A DNA stretch of 64,000 nt from Planotetraspora kaengkrachanensis (GTDB lineage Bacteria > Actinomycetota > Actinomycetes > Streptosporangiales > Streptosporangiaceae), in assembly GCF_016862895.1 (NCBI RefSeq), contig NZ_BONV01000011.1, positions 1-64,000 on the forward strand, read 5' to 3'. Shown here one piece after another: positions 61,379 through 64,000 of the stretch (position 1 is the first letter of the stretch; each line of letters opens with the position of its first letter). Both the position numbers and the translations under genes were made by a program. Below the pieces are notes generated by a model, which searched no databases, was not told where the DNA came from, and saw nothing but the letters and a program-made list of their open reading frames with translations.

Positions 61379-61765
61379 ATGAGGGAGCCCCTGTCCGCCG
61401 ACATGTTCGACGAATTGTGTCCCTCCTCGCTCAATCCGATTCGATTCGGCGACAAATGGGCGGCGCTCATCATCCGCTGCCTCGAATACGGTCCGCGCCG
61501 ATTCTCCGAGCTGCGTGTGCCGCTGAGCCGGGTCACTCCCAAGGTCCTCACCCAGTCGCTGCGGTCGCTCGAACGCGACGGCCTGGTCAGGCGCACCGTC
61601 TACGCGCAGGCCACCCCGCATGTCGAGTACGAGTTGACTTCACTCGGCCGCAGCATGCTCGAACCGATGGCGGTCGCCTGCGCTTGGGCAGAGGAACATT
61701 GGGACGAACTGCTCGAGGCACGTGAGTCGTACGGCAACGGCGCCCACCTCGACCGCACCGGCTGA
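61379..61765 (+). CDS. HxlR-family transcriptional regulator
   Basis: Protein of 128 aa. Winged helix: NPIRFGDKWAALIIRCLEYG, PRRFSELRVPLSRVTPKVLT and SLRSLERDGLVRRTVYAQ, then VEYELTSLGRSMLEPM. There is one Cys just before the helix (ELCPSS, about 14) and one in RCLEYG, positions at which some HxlR/QorR proteins sense quinones or aldehydes. It probably controls the divergent oxidoreductase gene. GAGG lies close to the ATG at 61379. Confidence 0.9.
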   Translation: MREPLSADMFDELCPSSLNPIRFGDKWAALIIRCLEYGPRRFSELRVPLSRVTPKVLTQSLRSLERDGLVRRTVYAQATPHVEYELTSLGRSMLEPMAVACAWAEEHWDELLEARESYGNGAHLDRTG

Positions 61766-61972
61766 CGGGCAGCGCGGCTGCGTGATCACCTCACCTTCGC
61801 TTCGATGGCCAAGCCTTGGAGGCCGTCGCAGGCCCCGAGGAATCGTCGAACGTGGCCCTGCCGAGTTCGATGGAACCCTCGACAGCTGTAGCTGTTGAGA
61901 TGGGCGACCAGCGACGTGAGTAGTAGTTTTAGACCTATCCATATCCGACATAGAGGCAGATATGGTGCACAC

Positions 61973-62905
61973 ATGGCCAGGCAAACGCTCCTCGGTGAGT
62001 TTCTTCGCGCCCGGCGGGCCGTCACCACTCCTGCCCAGGTCGGGCTGCTGGACGTCGGAGTACGCCGGACACCCGGGCTGCGGCGCGACGAGGTGGCGAC
62101 GCTGGCCAGCGTCAGCACCGACTACTACACCCGCCTCGAGCAGGGGCGCGAACGCCGCCCGTCCGATCAGGTGCTCGGCGCCCTGGCGGGTGTGTTCGCC
62201 CTCGGTCCGGACGCCACGGCGCACCTTTACGCGTTGGCGCGCGCGGACGCGCGGACCGACACACAGGCCGGCACAGGGACCGGCACGGCCGATTCACAGG
62301 CCGACCAGTGGCCGCACATTCCGGCAGGCACCCTGACAGCCGACGCCATGACGCAGGTCAGCCTGCCCCTGCTCCGGCTGATGCGCGGCTGGTCCGACAC
62401 GCCCGCCCTCGTGATCAACCGATGCCGGGACCTGCTGGCCATCAACCCGCGGGCCCAGGCCTTCTACCGGCAAGGACTGCACACCGACCTGAAGGTGGGC
62501 GACAACCTGCTGCGCGCGCTCTTCCTCAATCCCGCCGCGCGGGAGTTCTACTGCGACTGGGCGCCCACCGCACGCAAGAAGGTCGCGCACGTTCGAGCCG
62601 GCGTCGGCAGCGATCTCAACGACCCCCACGTGAGCGAACTGGTGGACGAACTGTGCGACCAGAGCGGCGAGTTCCGCCGTCTGTGGGCGCGGTACGACGT
62701 GGAGGCCGAAAGCAGCCCCCGCATCAGGAGCTTCCGCCACGACCTCGTCGGGGAACTCGCGCTCAACTGCGACATGTTCGCCGTCGTCGGCGCCCCCGGC
62801 CAGCAACTGATCACCTTCCAGGCCGCCCCAGGCAGCCCTTCCGCGGACGCGCTGGCCGAACTCTGCCGGGGATCCGGCGAACCCGATCCGGCCCTGCATT
62901 CGTGA
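61973..62905 (+). CDS. XRE-family regulator with MmyB-type ligand domain
   Basis: Protein of 310 aa. The N-terminal helix-turn-helix is LLGEFLRARRAVTTPAQVGL, GLRRDEVATLASVSTDYYTR and LEQGRERRPSDQVLGALAGV. A Gly/Thr-rich hinge (about 85-105) leads to the MmyB-like PAS/ligand domain with LINRCRDLLAINPRAQAFY-like and VAHVRAGVGSDLNDP segments. Such regulators are abundant in actinomycetes and often control a nearby oxidoreductase, possibly responding to fatty acids. The neighbouring SDR is about 700 bases away. ATG at 61973 is the first start before the domain. Confidence 0.92.
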   Translation: MARQTLLGEFLRARRAVTTPAQVGLLDVGVRRTPGLRRDEVATLASVSTDYYTRLEQGRERRPSDQVLGALAGVFALGPDATAHLYALARADARTDTQAGTGTGTADSQADQWPHIPAGTLTADAMTQVSLPLLRLMRGWSDTPALVINRCRDLLAINPRAQAFYRQGLHTDLKVGDNLLRALFLNPAAREFYCDWAPTARKKVAHVRAGVGSDLNDPHVSELVDELCDQSGEFRRLWARYDVEAESSPRIRSFRHDLVGELALNCDMFAVVGAPGQQLITFQAAPGSPSADALAELCRGSGEPDPALHS

Positions 62906-62942
62906 CAGGCCTTTTCGTTTGCCGTCGTGTTGCAGGGCCTCA

Positions 62943-62956
62943 ATATCGGCCGATAT
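62943..62956. promoter_or_regulatory. 14-base perfect palindrome upstream of lipoprotein gene
   Basis: ATATCGGCCGATAT reads the same on both strands. It lies between the XRE regulator stop and the lipoprotein gene start at 63085, where a promoter is expected. No binding protein can be named. Confidence 0.4.
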
Positions 62957-63084
62957 CGCATTTCATTGCTCCACAAGGCCGCGTGGCGGTGTGACTTCAC
63001 AACGCGCACCTTCCGATTTCTTCCGGTTCGGGCGTGCGCGGTGCTTACGTTATTGAGGGCAGGGCCGGACCACAGGGAGAAGCA

Positions 63085-63717
63085 ATGCGCACAGCGGGAA
63101 CACGGATGCTGGCCTGCGCGATGCTGATCGCGACCGCGCTGGCATGCGGCCAGGAACGACCGGTCCCGCAGGCGACCGTCACCGCGCCCGCGCAGGATCG
63201 CGCACCCACGCCGAACCCGTCACCACAGGGCGACGACGAACCGCGTAAGAGCAACATCGAGGGATCGGATCCCCGGTGGTTCGAGGGAGAAGTAAGCCTC
63301 GCGGACGGTCGCCGGGTGGCGATGCACTACCGGCTGGGTGAAGGGCTCTTCGAGCAGCACTACAACCCGAAATCCGGGAAATGGACGACGCCACGCCTGA
63401 TCTACGGCACGAAGACCGACGCCTGTCAGAGCATCAAGCTCCAGGCCAGGGGTGACACGGTCACGGCGATCGCGAACTTCGGCCGCTACTGCGCGGACGG
63501 CGAGCCGCCGACGGAGTCCATCGCCGCGGTGGGCCTGGGGGGCCTACGCAAATGGGATCACCATCTCACCAGGAGCTTCGACGGCTGGGAGCACGCCGAA
63601 ATAACCGATGACGGCAGGAAGGCCACCTTCGTCAGCAGGTCCACAGTGGTCGAGAGCACGCTCGTCTGGACCTCCACCGGCGGCTTCACCAACCCCGTGT
63701 TCAAGTATTCCGACTGA
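63085..63717 (+). CDS. putative lipoprotein, unknown function
   Basis: Protein of 210 aa. The signal peptide is followed by a lipobox-like ATALAC at about residue 18. Then comes a Pro/Gln-rich linker (PQATVTAPAQDRAPTPNPSP) and a beta-rich domain with WFEGEVSLADGRRVAMHY and FEQHYNPKSGKWTTPR. Two Cys later in the chain (DACQS, RYCAD) may form a disulfide. AGGGAGAAGCA precedes the ATG at 63085. I do not recognise the family; surface anchoring is the only supported statement. Confidence 0.8.
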   Translation: MRTAGTRMLACAMLIATALACGQERPVPQATVTAPAQDRAPTPNPSPQGDDEPRKSNIEGSDPRWFEGEVSLADGRRVAMHYRLGEGLFEQHYNPKSGKWTTPRLIYGTKTDACQSIKLQARGDTVTAIANFGRYCADGEPPTESIAAVGLGGLRKWDHHLTRSFDGWEHAEITDDGRKATFVSRSTVVESTLVWTSTGGFTNPVFKYSD

Positions 63718-63738
63718 GCCCCGCCCTACCGGTCGAAG

Positions 63739-64000
63739 CTAGCCCGACCCCCGTTGCCGAGACAGCGCCTCAACGGTTCGCGGCCACCATTCGGGGTGAT
63801 CTCGAATGAGACCGGCAAGGGCAGGGCTGTTCGCGACCATCTCGCAGCAGTAGGCGATCCAGTCGTCGTGGGATTCGCTCTTGGCGATGAGCCGGCTGGT
63901 GATGAGGTTGCCCTCCATGGCGTCGGCGAACATTTCAGCGACAGCCAGAACACGGGCTCGGCGAGATTCCCGTCCCGGGCAGGGCTTCCCGTCGTAGAAG
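63739..64000 (-). CDS. partial hypothetical protein, N-terminus beyond window
   Basis: The frame is open from the right edge (64000) to a TAG at 63739, giving the last 86 residues of a longer protein. It reads RARVLAVAEMFADAMEGNLI, then a Trp/Cys-containing helix (DDWIAYCCEMVANSPAL) and HPEWWPRTVEAL. The pattern of helices with W and acidic residues recalls the DUF6082-type proteins found in actinomycetes, but that is only a resemblance from memory. The start is not visible. Confidence 0.6.
   Translation of the reverse strand, partial: FYDGKPCPGRESRRARVLAVAEMFADAMEGNLITSRLIAKSESHDDWIAYCCEMVANSPALAGLIRDHPEWWPRTVEALSRQRGSG

Noticed and set aside
61786-62118. Small gene on the minus strand upstream of the XRE regulator
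   Set aside because: Open frame of 110 codons without motif or ribosome box, overlapping the regulator promoter and start.

Overview
High-GC DNA with GTG starts, ATGA/GTGA-coupled operons, mycothiol-dependent enzymes, an MmyB-type regulator and a SigE-family sigma factor points to an actinomycete. A member of the Streptosporangiales is most likely, but that is a judgement from gene content and not a computed placement. The window is chromosomal: it carries pth, rplY, prs, glmU, ppk, ispE, rsmA, tatD, metG, rsmI and a tRNA-Gln. No phage, insertion sequence, rRNA or CRISPR array was seen.

1-1823: sigma factor plus membrane-anchored beta-propeller protein. 1942-18634: the most striking region, read as an exopolysaccharide locus built for sulfation. 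A plus-strand chain of six coupled genes (Wzz-like, Wzy-like, phosphotransferase-fold protein, sulfotransferase, Wzx-like flippase, sulfotransferase) converges on a minus-strand run. That run holds the priming sugar transferase, cysQ, cysD, cysN, a third sulfotransferase, a GT2 and a WecB/TagA-type glycosyltransferase. An APS kinase with a vestigial ATP-sulfurylase N-terminus and a secreted GH26-type hydrolase flank it. Together these could make PAPS, use it and clear the PAP by-product next to the polymer machinery.

18734-23677: exonuclease, pth, rplY, prs, glmU, tRNA-Gln. 24047-33366: fatty-acid desaturase with a TetR regulator carrying a long charged-helix tail; a polyphosphate group (ppk behind a candidate PHO box, a MutT1-like hydrolase, a CYTH-CHAD protein); a divergent tam/tamR pair with clear operators; a secreted alpha-carbonic anhydrase.

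33652-52555: minus-strand housekeeping genes (ABC-F, ispE, rsmA, tatD, metG) interrupted by two plus-strand copies of a Ser/Thr kinase + secreted FG-GAP propeller pair, followed by polyprenyl-phosphate-linked glycosyltransferases, rsmI and a protein O-mannosyltransferase. Two intergenic regions (33409-33609 and 44596-45049) carry the same non-coding element: a 12-base core repeated every 53 bases exactly. In the second region it is arranged as a mirror-symmetric palindrome about 350 bases long.

52641-64000: accessory and regulatory genes, including a protein with four DivIVA-like RGYDxxQV motifs, a PadR regulator behind a 31-base perfect palindrome, an amidohydrolase, two DinB/mycothiol-type proteins, a CAP-domain secreted protein, an HxlR/oxidoreductase divergent pair, an XRE/MmyB regulator and lipoproteins. 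The last gene runs off the right edge.
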